Shown here in pieces: positions 16,901-24,738 of a DNA stretch of 64,000 nt (position 1 is the stretch's first letter; each line of letters opens with the position of its first letter). The position numbers and the translations under genes were made by a program. The DNA comes from Saccharothrix ecbatanensis. GTDB lineage: Bacteria > Actinomycetota > Actinomycetes > Mycobacteriales > Pseudonocardiaceae. The notes under the pieces were generated by a model. It saw only the letters and a list, made by a program, of their open reading frames with translations, did no database searches and was not told the origin of the DNA. Where the stretch lies: NCBI RefSeq assembly GCF_014205015.1, contig NZ_JACHMO010000001.1, positions 2,418,001 through 2,482,000 on the forward strand, in the 5' to 3' direction.

Positions 16901-18124
16901 GTGAGCACCAACTGGGCAGGCAACTTCACCTTCTCCGCCGCGCGGACCGCGCACCCGACGTCGGTCGAGGAGGTCCGGGCCGCGGTCAAGGCCGCCGACT
17001 CGGCACGCGTCGTCGGCGCGGGCCACTCGTTCAGCACGATCGCCGACACCACCGGAACGCTGATCAGCCTCGACGGGATGCCCGAGGTGTTCGAGGTCGG
17101 ATCCGGATCGGTCCGGGTGGGCGCGGGGATGCGGCTGGCCAGGCTCGCCGACCTGCTGAACGCCGCCGGGCTCGCGCTGCCCGCCATGCCGTCGCTCCCG
17201 CACATCACGATCATCGGCGCCTGCGCGACCGCCACCCACGGCTCGGGGAACGACGTCCCGTCGCTCGCGAGCCTGGTCCGCTCGCTCGACCTGGTCGCCG
17301 CCGACGGTGGCGTCACCACCCTGAGCAGGGGAGACGCCGGTTTCGACGGCGCCGTGGTGGCGTTGGGGTCGCTCGGCGTGGTGGTGGCGGTGGAGCTGGA
17401 CGTCGTGCCGACGTTCGACATCGAGCAGCGCGTCTACGAGGACATGCCGTTCGACGCCCTGGTCGCGAACGTGGACGCCGTCTTCTCCGGCGCCTACAGC
17501 GTCAGCGCCTTCACCACCTGGCAGGGCGTGGCCCAGGTGTTCGTCAAGCAGCGTGCCGAGGTCCCCGGCCACGACCTGACCTGGACGGGCGCGAGGCCCG
17601 CCACCGAGCCCCGGCACCCGGTGCCCGGCCAGCCCGCTCTGCACTGCACGGCCCAGCTCGGCGAGCCCGGCCCGTGGCACGAACGGCTGCCGCACTTCCG
17701 CGCCGACTTCACGCCGAGCGTCGGCAAGGAACTCCAGTCCGAGTACTTCGTCGCCCGCGAGCACGCCGCCGACGCGCTGACCGCGTTGAACGAGCTGGGC
17801 GCGGACATCACGCCCCTGCTGCTGACCTCCGAGGTCCGCACCGTCGCGGCCGACACGCAGTGGCTGAGCCCGGTGCACGGCCGGCCGAGCGTCGCGCTGC
17901 ACTTCACGTGGTTGCAGGACGACACGGCCGTGCGGGCCGTGCTCCGCAAGATCGAGGCGGCGCTCAGCCCGTGGCGTCCCCGCGCGCACTGGGGCAAGTT
18001 GTTCGAGATGGCCGACCCCGGCGCGCGGTACGAGAACTGGGCGCGGTTCGCCGAACTGCGCGCCGAACTCGACCCCACGCGCAAGTTCCGCAACCCCCTG
18101 GTCGACGGCTGGTTCACCGCCTGA
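16901..18124 (+). CDS. aldO: Alditol (xylitol) oxidase, FAD-linked
   Basis: A 407-residue member of the VAO/PCMH flavoprotein family close to Streptomyces AldO: it opens STNWAGNFTFSA, has the covalent FAD histidine in VVGAGHSFSTIADT (His42), the pyrophosphate loop MASLPH-like MPSLPHITIIGACATATHG, and ends FRNPLVDGWFTA like lactone/alditol oxidases. It oxidises sugar alcohols at the terminal hydroxyl with oxygen, releasing hydrogen peroxide. CAGAAT about ten bases before the GTG could be the -10 element of a leaderless transcript. Its 3' end is part of a 30-bp tandem duplication. There is no clear tie to the upstream cluster. Confidence 0.85.
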   Translation: MSTNWAGNFTFSAARTAHPTSVEEVRAAVKAADSARVVGAGHSFSTIADTTGTLISLDGMPEVFEVGSGSVRVGAGMRLARLADLLNAAGLALPAMPSLPHITIIGACATATHGSGNDVPSLASLVRSLDLVAADGGVTTLSRGDAGFDGAVVALGSLGVVVAVELDVVPTFDIEQRVYEDMPFDALVANVDAVFSGAYSVSAFTTWQGVAQVFVKQRAEVPGHDLTWTGARPATEPRHPVPGQPALHCTAQLGEPGPWHERLPHFRADFTPSVGKELQSEYFVAREHAADALTALNELGADITPLLLTSEVRTVAADTQWLSPVHGRPSVALHFTWLQDDTAVRAVLRKIEAALSPWRPRAHWGKLFEMADPGARYENWARFAELRAELDPTRKFRNPLVDGWFTA

Positions 18125-18163
18125 TCGCAAGCGGACGGCTGGTTCACCGCCTGATCACAAGCG
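18104..18163. repeat. 30-bp tandem duplication across convergent stop codons
   Basis: Two adjacent 30-bp units, 18104-18133 and 18134-18163, differ at one base (G or A at unit position 24). The unit begins GACGGCTGGTTCACCGCCTG. The first copy encodes the last residues and TGA of the alditol oxidase. The second copy supplies the TGA of the convergent regulator gene, because only its variant base creates TCA on the plus strand. Confidence 0.95.
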
Positions 18164-19954
18164 CGCGAACCTCCGCAGCCCTTCGAGGTCGGGCACGACG
18201 ACGTCACGCCGGAGGTGGCTCACCACCACACCCGCCTTGCGCAGGTCGGCGAACGCCTTCTCCGCGGTGCGCGGCTTCATCCCGGCGATCGACGCCAGCT
18301 CCACCTTGGTCAGCGGGATGCCGAGCACCCAGCCGCCGACCTCCTGCCGGCCGTGCGCGCCGACCAGCTCGGCCAGCACCCGGGCGACCCGCTCGGCGGC
18401 GGTGTGGGACAGGAAGTCACGCCGCCGCCGGTTGGCCCACCGCAGCTGGTCGTCGATCACGCCGATCAGCTCCACGAAACCGTCGTTGCGGCGGTGCAGG
18501 AACCCGTGCAGCTCGGCGCTGGTGATCAGCCTCGCGGAGACGTCGCCACAGGTCACCACCGTGGCCGACCGCGGCTTGTGGTCCAGGGACGCCAGTTCGC
18601 CGATCAGGTCGCCCGCGACCCGCACGGTGAGCACGGCGGTCTCCCCGCTCGCGTCGTTGACCAGCACCTTCACCACGCCTTCGAGCAGCAGGAAGACGTG
18701 CGTGTCGGTGGCGCCCTGGACGATGATCTCCCGGTCCGCGGCGTAGCGGACCGCGGTGCCCAGGGTCAGCAGCTCCTGCCGGCTGCTCTCCCGCAGCCGG
18801 GCCAGCAGCGTGCCCGGCGGCCACTCCGTCGGCATGTTCTGCCGCACGGCCGGCGTTCCCGGCTTCGCGGTGGCCAACGACCGGCCGGCGTCGGCGAACG
18901 ACGCGTAACCGCGCTCGAACGACGGGTCGGGCCCCGCGCCGGACAGCAACGCCTCGCACGCCCGCCGCTGCTCGTCCAGCGCGACGGCCGCCGGGTGGTC
19001 CGGGCCGAGCGCCGACATGGACCGCATCGACGCGTCGCGCACCAGGTCCAGCAGCCGCTGCGCCTGCGCGCGGGCGCCGTCGAAGTGGGCCAGCTCCAGC
19101 TCGGCCGAGGCCAGGTTCGACGCCGCGACCATCGCGTGCGGGTGGTCCTGGCCGAGCCTGGTGCTGGTGCGGTCGGAGGCCGAACGCAGGTTGGGCAGCA
19201 CGTGCCTGGCCCGTTCGGCGGACCGGCGCATCCTGGCCAGCTCGAACTCCGCGGACGCCAGGTTCGCCTGCGCGACCAGCGCCCGCGGGTGGTAGGTGCC
19301 CAGCGAGTTCAACGCCCGGTTGGTCGCGTCACGCATGTCGGTGAGCGACTCGGCGATCTCCTCCGCGTCACCCTGGTCGCGGGCCACCCGGAACCGCGCG
19401 CACATCAGGTTCAGCCGGAGCACGCACGTCTGCGGGTGGTTCGCGCCCAGCACCGCCGAGTTGCGCTGTAACGCCAGCTCCAGCGCGCCCGTCTCGGTCG
19501 ATTTCGCCGGTTCGACGGCCACCGCGACCGCGCCGACCGTCACCGGGTCGGGCAGCGGCACCGGGTCCAGGAAGTCGCCGACCACCTGGCGCAGGGGAGC
19601 ACCCCGGCCGAACGTGGTTCCGGGTGCCCTGCGCCGCGCCTGACGCGCCAGTGTCGCGCCAGGGTCCCGCCGACCGCGGGCCACGGAGGTCAGCGCCTGC
19701 TGGTCGCGCACGCGTGACGCCTCGGGCCCCACCGGGTCCACCAGGGCCAGCATGGCGATCAGCAGCGCGTCGGCGGCGTCGGCGGAGCCGATCCGGGTCA
19801 GCGCGCCGGCACAGCGCAGCAGGCGGTCCACGTCCCGGCGGGCGCTGAGCGCGTCCAGCGAGCGCGCCAAGTCCACGGCGAGGCGCCGTGCCGCCTGCCG
19901 GTCCGGCGCGGACCGGGACAGGACTGCTTCGAGTTCGACCATTCGGCTGTTCAT
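18155..19954 (-). CDS. Crp/Fnr-type regulator with N-terminal TPR-like domain
   Basis: A 599-residue three-part protein. Residues about 1-340 are helical with repeated LGxxHPxAxxAxxNLAxAE units (for example LGTYHPRALVAQANLASAEF and LGQDHPHAMVAASNLASAEL), typical of kinesin-light-chain-like TPR repeats. Residues about 380-500 form a cyclic-nucleotide-binding-type beta-roll (IIVQGATDTHVFLLLEGVVK, then GDLIGELASLDHKPRSATV). The C-terminus is a Crp-type winged helix (IPLTKVELASIAGMKPRTAEKAFADLRKAGVV). It probably couples an intracellular ligand or partner to transcription. It is divergent from the LuxE-like gene across a 565-bp palindrome-rich gap, a likely target. ATG at 19954 follows TGGGGTG. 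Confidence 0.87.
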   Translation of the reverse strand: MNSRMVELEAVLSRSAPDRQAARRLAVDLARSLDALSARRDVDRLLRCAGALTRIGSADAADALLIAMLALVDPVGPEASRVRDQQALTSVARGRRDPGATLARQARRRAPGTTFGRGAPLRQVVGDFLDPVPLPDPVTVGAVAVAVEPAKSTETGALELALQRNSAVLGANHPQTCVLRLNLMCARFRVARDQGDAEEIAESLTDMRDATNRALNSLGTYHPRALVAQANLASAEFELARMRRSAERARHVLPNLRSASDRTSTRLGQDHPHAMVAASNLASAELELAHFDGARAQAQRLLDLVRDASMRSMSALGPDHPAAVALDEQRRACEALLSGAGPDPSFERGYASFADAGRSLATAKPGTPAVRQNMPTEWPPGTLLARLRESSRQELLTLGTAVRYAADREIIVQGATDTHVFLLLEGVVKVLVNDASGETAVLTVRVAGDLIGELASLDHKPRSATVVTCGDVSARLITSAELHGFLHRRNDGFVELIGVIDDQLRWANRRRRDFLSHTAAERVARVLAELVGAHGRQEVGGWVLGIPLTKVELASIAGMKPRTAEKAFADLRKAGVVVSHLRRDVVVPDLEGLRRFARL

Positions 19955-20519
19955 CCGGCACCCCAGTTGGTTGCTCGGTCTGCGACGGCGCGGTTCAGGC
20001 GTTCGGACGCCGTGCTCCGGCGTTCGGGCGCGAGGACTCCTGCCGTCGGAGTGGAATCCTCGTTCATAGCGGCGTTATCGGTTGCTCCGGGTATTTGTTA
20101 GCGCATACCCGACATTGTTACGGCACGAATGGTCGGATGTCCGAACGCTCTCCGCAATAATGCGGAAAACCGGGCAAGTTTTTGGTCACGAATCCGTCGC
20201 CCTGCATGGTGCCACGTGATCACCGGGCGTGACGTCGTGACGCACCGCAGTCGAAGCGTGACGCGACCGTGCGTGCGGACCGGCGTTCCGGGGTCGATCC
20301 GGGGTCGTTCCCACCGTGGGGGACGGGCGCCGACCTGGCCCTAAAGCGTTCCGGTTACCGAAGCGGAACGGTCGGCGGCATTCCTACCTGGGCTGTTCGT
20401 CGGTCATCCTGTGGCCTCGCCGAACCCCGGTTAGCGGTACGCCGTTCCGGGGGCGATCCCGTAGTTTCGCGCCGGTGCGGGCCGACCGTCCGGTTGACCT
20501 CGTCCGCAGGAGGAAATCG
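19955..20519. promoter_or_regulatory. 565-bp palindrome-rich intergenic region
   Basis: There is no credible coding sequence. The region is locally less GC-rich and holds several small inverted repeats: CGGGTAT...ATACCCG (20088-20111), TCGGATGTCCGA (20133-20144), TCCGCA-ATAA-TGCGGA followed by AAAAC (20151-20166), and CGTTCCG...CGGAACG (20349-20371). Three GTGACG words cluster at 20229-20265. It separates the divergent TPR-CNB regulator and the LuxE-like operon, so promoters and regulator sites for both are expected here. A small RNA cannot be excluded. Confidence 0.5.
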
Positions 20520-21590
20520 ATGACCGTTGCCCACGACGATCCCCACGTCGCGCGGCTCTTCGATCGCATGGCACAGCTGGTCGCCGAGGGAGTCGGCGAT
20601 CCGCGCGACGTCCAGGGCGAGCTGGTCGAGCTGGCCATGGCGAACTCGCCGGACGTCGCCCGGTACTGGAAGCAGGTCGGCGTGGGTGTCGGCGTGCCGG
20701 ACACCGCCTACAAGGACGGCGGACCACACCTGTTCCCGGACGCGCCGGCGGTGCGGGTGTTCCGGACCAGCGGGACGACCGGGAGCGTCCGCGGCACCGT
20801 CCGGTACTCGGCGCTCGGGCTGGAGCTGAAGCGGCTGGCGATCGAGGCGCAGGCCCGACGGCACTTGCGGCCGGACGACGGGGTGCGCCCGGTCGTCCTC
20901 GCGTTCGCGCCGTCCGAGGAGGCCGCGCCGGAGATGGCGATCGCGTTCGACATGGCGCGGATCGTCCGGTCGTGCGGCGACCCGGATCTCAGCACGGCCG
21001 TGGTCGGCGCGAACGGCGTGGACTTCGACCTGCTGGCGCGGCGCCTGGACACCGCTGTCGCGGAAGGACTGCCGGTGGTCCTCGTCGGCGCGACGTTCGC
21101 GTTCGTCAACATCTGCGACGCGCTGGAGGCCCAGGGCCAGAGCTGGCGGTTGCCGCCCGGCTCGCGGATGTACGACGGCGGCGGGTTCAAGGGCCGCTCG
21201 CGGATCATGCGGGTGGACGACCTGCGCTCCGCCGTGCGCCGGGTCTTCGGCATCGACCGCCACGGCAACATCTTCGGCATGACCGAGCTGGCCAACCAGC
21301 TCTACGACGCCTCGGACACGCCGGTCGGCCCGCTCGGCGAACGGCCCAAGGGCGCTCATCCGGCAGGTGGTCCACGGGTCCGTGACCCGCACACCCGTGA
21401 GTACCTGACCGAGGGCACGGGCCTGCTGGAGATCACCGACCTGTCCCTGCTCGACCGGCCGCACGTGCTGCTCACCGGCGACCTCGGCATCACCGGACCG
21501 GAGGGCGTCGCGATCGCGGGCCGCGTCGCGGGCGGCACCAGCCGCGGCTGCTCGCTCACCCTCGACGACATGACCGGAGGAGCCGCATGA
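20520..21590 (+). CDS. LuxE/EhpF-like acyl-protein synthetase
   Basis: A 356-residue adenylate-forming protein without the usual C-terminal ANL lid domain. It has FRTSGTTGSVRGTVRYS (TSGTTGS at residues 83-89), YDGGGFKGRSR, GMTELANQLYD and the end motif RPHVLLTGDLG. LuxE activates fatty acids for reduction by LuxC; EhpF, similarly lidless, is proposed to adenylate phenazine dicarboxylate for EhpG. A ribosome site AGGAGG precedes the ATG at 20520. The ATGA overlap with a LuxC-like gene makes a two-step carboxylate-to-aldehyde unit. The natural acid is unknown. Confidence 0.85.
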   Translation: MTVAHDDPHVARLFDRMAQLVAEGVGDPRDVQGELVELAMANSPDVARYWKQVGVGVGVPDTAYKDGGPHLFPDAPAVRVFRTSGTTGSVRGTVRYSALGLELKRLAIEAQARRHLRPDDGVRPVVLAFAPSEEAAPEMAIAFDMARIVRSCGDPDLSTAVVGANGVDFDLLARRLDTAVAEGLPVVLVGATFAFVNICDALEAQGQSWRLPPGSRMYDGGGFKGRSRIMRVDDLRSAVRRVFGIDRHGNIFGMTELANQLYDASDTPVGPLGERPKGAHPAGGPRVRDPHTREYLTEGTGLLEITDLSLLDRPHVLLTGDLGITGPEGVAIAGRVAGGTSRGCSLTLDDMTGGAA

Positions 21591-22963
21591 GCGTGTCGTG
21601 GATGCCGCAGTGGGCGCCGGCGGACGGTGTGCCGTTCACCCTCAGCTCGGGTCCGCACGAGTGGCGTGGCGTCCGACCCGTCGACTGGGCCGCGATCGGA
21701 GCCGGGCTGGCGACCGCGCACGACGGACTGCGGCGGCTGCCCGTGCGTCGGATCGTGGACGCCATCGACGCGGCCGTCGACCTTTGGAGCAAGCGGGACT
21801 TCGCCGCACGCCGTGACACGGTGCGGGACGCGGCGCTGGTCACCGGCATGTCGGAGGAGACGATCGACCGCGCGCTGGACGGCGAGCTGGGCAACCTGCG
21901 TGCCGAGCCGCTGCTCGCCGCGCTGACCCGGGAACTGGGCGATCCCGATGTGCTGGACGGCTTCAAGGGCGGAACCACGGCGGTCGGGCCGCGGACCGTG
22001 CTGGCCGTGTTCTCCGGCAACGTCCCCGGCCTGCCCGCGCGGTCGCTGGTGCGGGCGCTGCTGGTCAAGGCGACCGTGATCGCGAAGGTCCCGGCCAGGG
22101 AACCGCACTTCACCGCCGCGTTCCTGCGCACGCTGCACGACGTGGAGCCGGTGCTGGCCGACGCGGTCGTGGCCACCTACTGGGACCGTGACGACGAGGA
22201 GACGCTGGAGGCCGCGCTCGGCCAGGCGGACGCGGTGATCGCCTACGGCGGCGACCAGGCGTGCGCGGCGATCCGGGCCAAGGTCGCGCCGCACCAGCTC
22301 TACGAAGAGCACGGGCACAAGCTGTCGTTCGGCATCGTCGACGCCGGGTACGTGGACCGGCACGGTCCGGCGGAAGTGGCGCGACAGATCGCCGCGGATT
22401 GCAGCGACCTCGACCAGCACGCGTGCCTGTCGCCGCAGGTGTACCTGGTGCACGAGCAGCACGCCCGCCCGGTCGCCCAGCACCTGGCCGAGGCGATGCG
22501 GCGCGAGGCCCAGGACAGCCCGCCGGGGACGATCGACACGCAGGACGCCGCCATGCTGCAACACCGCAGGCTCGTCGCCGAGTGGCGGGCGGCCGGTTCG
22601 GACCACAGCGAGGTGTGGGCGCCGGACAGTCTGGAGTGGACGGTCGTGCTGGACGACACGCTGATGCCGCTCAGCGGCGCGGGCAACCGGGTCGCGCGGA
22701 TCGTCTCCGTGCCCGACGTCGCCGCGGCGGTCGACGTGATGCGCCCGTACGCCGAACACCTCCAGAACGTCGGGCTCGGGATGGTCGGCGAGGAGTTCCG
22801 GCGCACCGCCCGCGAACTGGCGACCCTCGGCGCGAGCCGGGTGTGCGCGCCCGGCGCGATGACGAAGGCGTCGATGGTCTGGCGGCACGACGGGCAGCCG
22901 CGCATCGCCGCACTTGTGCGCTGGTGCGATATCGAGCTTCACCCGGAGCTCGAAACCTCCTAG
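21587..22963 (+). CDS. LuxC-like acyl-CoA/acyl-AMP reductase
   Basis: A 458-residue aldehyde-dehydrogenase-fold reductase of the LuxC family. It carries the nucleotide-binding stretch AVFSGNVPGLPARSLVRALL, KATVIAKVPAREP, and the catalytic thiol in DCSDLDQHACLSPQ (Cys280). LuxC takes the activated acyl group from LuxE on this Cys and reduces it with NADPH to the aldehyde. GGAGGAGCC precedes the ATG, which overlaps the LuxE-like stop. No luxA, luxB or luxD is nearby, so the aldehyde is presumably a biosynthetic intermediate, not a luminescence substrate. Confidence 0.87.
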   Translation: MSVSWMPQWAPADGVPFTLSSGPHEWRGVRPVDWAAIGAGLATAHDGLRRLPVRRIVDAIDAAVDLWSKRDFAARRDTVRDAALVTGMSEETIDRALDGELGNLRAEPLLAALTRELGDPDVLDGFKGGTTAVGPRTVLAVFSGNVPGLPARSLVRALLVKATVIAKVPAREPHFTAAFLRTLHDVEPVLADAVVATYWDRDDEETLEAALGQADAVIAYGGDQACAAIRAKVAPHQLYEEHGHKLSFGIVDAGYVDRHGPAEVARQIAADCSDLDQHACLSPQVYLVHEQHARPVAQHLAEAMRREAQDSPPGTIDTQDAAMLQHRRLVAEWRAAGSDHSEVWAPDSLEWTVVLDDTLMPLSGAGNRVARIVSVPDVAAAVDVMRPYAEHLQNVGLGMVGEEFRRTARELATLGASRVCAPGAMTKASMVWRHDGQPRIAALVRWCDIELHPELETS

Positions 22964-22991
22964 CCTGTGCCCGGGGTCACATGCGTTCTCC

Positions 22992-23017
22992 GTGCCCCGC
23001 CCGAGTGGGCGGGGCAC
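22992..23017 (+). terminator. Hairpin between LuxC-like and methyltransferase genes
   Basis: Perfect 11-bp arms GTGCCCCGCCC and GGGCGGGGCAC surround a GAGT loop. It lies 29 bases after the LuxC-like stop and 26 before the methyltransferase ATG. It could terminate or attenuate within the operon, or stabilise the upstream message; no T-run follows. Confidence 0.6.
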
Positions 23018-23042
23018 GCCATCCTCATGGGGGAGACGAGCA

Positions 23043-24665
23043 ATGTCCGTGACGGTTACCGGCGCGCGCGGCGCGTTGGGGGAGAGAGACTTCCGCCGAG
23101 TGGCGGAATCCGTGAGTTTCATCCAGGACACGAGCACCGCGGAGGCGTTGGCCGCCGTGCTGGGCGGTGACGCGCCTGCTGCGGCCTTACCCCACTTGGA
23201 ATTCCTGCACGCCGCCGTCTTAGTGGCGGTGGAACGGGTGCCGGACGCGGTCAGTGTGCTGGCCGATCTCGGTGTGGAGGCGAGGGAACCGGTCCCGAGC
23301 GTCGTGGTGCGCGACCGGCTCCGGCGCAGGACCGGGCAGGACCTCGACGTGCGGATCGTGCGCGGCAAGGTCGCCGGCGGCCCGCGTGAGCTGGAATTGT
23401 TCGTCGTGGCCGGTGGATCCGCGTTGTCCGACGAGGACCGCGAGGCCGAGTCGCACCTGGCGTTCCGCGTCACGAACGGCGACGACGTGCTGGTGCGGGG
23501 GCTGTGCGGGACGTTGCTCGACGCGGGCCTCGTCGTGGACGGCGGCGGCTACAACGACCACGAGAACATGACGGTGCTGTACTTCCGCGGCGTCGCGCCG
23601 GCGGCCCGGATGGAGCTGAAGCTGCCCGGCCGCCACCCGGACCTGCTGGCCCGTCACGTCGGGCCGCCGGACCGGTCCCGCCGCGAGATGCTCGACCTGA
23701 TGACCGGCGCGTGGCGCACCAGCGCCGTCGCGGTGGTGGCCGAGTTGGGTGTGGCCGACCTGCTGGCCGACGGCCCGCTCGGCACCGCAGACCTGGCCGA
23801 GCGCACCGGCACGCGGGAGGACAACCTCCGCCGCCTGCTGGCGTACCTGGCCGCGCTCGGCGTGTTCGACCGGGACGGCGACGAGTGGTCGTTGACCGAC
23901 GTCGGCGCGATGCTGCGGAGCGACGCGGCCGGGTCGCAGCGGGACCTGGCCCGCATCTACGGCGGCCTGTTCTACCGGTCGTTCGGCGCGCTGGAGCACA
24001 CCGTGCGCACCGGCGGGAGCGCGTTCAGCCACGTGTACGGCGTGCCGCCGTTCGAGCACTTCGCCCGGCACCCGGCCGACGCGCGGCTGTTCGAGGGCGC
24101 GATGGCGGCGGGCACGGCGTTCCTGGAGCTGGTGCCCGGCGTGCTGGACCTGCCTGCCACCGGCACCGTGGTCGACGTGGCCGGCGGTGACGGTCGGCTG
24201 CTCGGCCTGGTGCTGGACTCCGTGCCGGGGCTGCGAGGTGTGCTGTTCGACCGGCCGCACGTGGCCGGTGCGGCGGCTGACGTGCTGGCGGGGTACGGGG
24301 AGCGGGCGGAGGTGGTCGCCGGCGACTTCTTCGACGACCCGGTGCCGCCCGGCGGCGACGTCTACCTGCTGTCGCGGATCCTGCACGACTGGGACGACGA
24401 GCGGTGCTCGGTGATCCTGCGCAACGTGCGTGCGGCGATGGCGGAGGGCGCGACGCTGGCGTTGGTCGAGCGGCCGATCCGGGACGGTCGGCCCGCGGTG
24501 CTGCCGCTGGCGTTCAGCGTCCACATGATGGCGAACACCACGCAGGGTCGTGAGCGAACGACCGACGAGTTCCGAGAGTTGTTGTCCGCCAACGGCTTCA
24601 CGTTGGAGGACGTCCGCGAGCTGCCGCTGGACATGGCGGTGCTCGTCGCGCGCGCGACCGTGTGA
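23043..24665 (+). CDS. O-methyltransferase with ~200-residue N-terminal extension
   Basis: A 540-residue protein. From about residue 215 on it is a plant-caffeate/PhzM-type O-methyltransferase: dimerisation winged helix (MTGAWRTSAVAVVAELGVAD...LAERTGTREDNLRRLLAYLA), SAM motif VVDVAGGDGRLLGL, VAGDFFDDP, and the catalytic region SRILHDWDDERC with the general-base His. Residues 1-210 (SFIQDTSTAEALAAVLGGDA..., RTGQDLDVRIVRGK, HENMTVLYFRG) match no family I can name. GGGGGA precedes the ATG. It probably methylates a hydroxyl on the product of the LuxE/LuxC step. Confidence 0.85.
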   Translation: MSVTVTGARGALGERDFRRVAESVSFIQDTSTAEALAAVLGGDAPAAALPHLEFLHAAVLVAVERVPDAVSVLADLGVEAREPVPSVVVRDRLRRRTGQDLDVRIVRGKVAGGPRELELFVVAGGSALSDEDREAESHLAFRVTNGDDVLVRGLCGTLLDAGLVVDGGGYNDHENMTVLYFRGVAPAARMELKLPGRHPDLLARHVGPPDRSRREMLDLMTGAWRTSAVAVVAELGVADLLADGPLGTADLAERTGTREDNLRRLLAYLAALGVFDRDGDEWSLTDVGAMLRSDAAGSQRDLARIYGGLFYRSFGALEHTVRTGGSAFSHVYGVPPFEHFARHPADARLFEGAMAAGTAFLELVPGVLDLPATGTVVDVAGGDGRLLGLVLDSVPGLRGVLFDRPHVAGAAADVLAGYGERAEVVAGDFFDDPVPPGGDVYLLSRILHDWDDERCSVILRNVRAAMAEGATLALVERPIRDGRPAVLPLAFSVHMMANTTQGRERTTDEFRELLSANGFTLEDVRELPLDMAVLVARATV

Positions 24666-24738
24666 TAACGCTCTCACCGGGTCCGGATGGTGATAATCGG
24701 TTTCCTCGTCGCCCGGGTGGGCGGCGAGGATCGCCGGT

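Noticed and set aside
20520..22963. Bioluminescence operon
   Set aside because: LuxE- and LuxC-like genes are present, but no luxA, luxB or luxD. The luciferase-like gene at 63186 is an F420-type oxidoreductase about 40 kb away.
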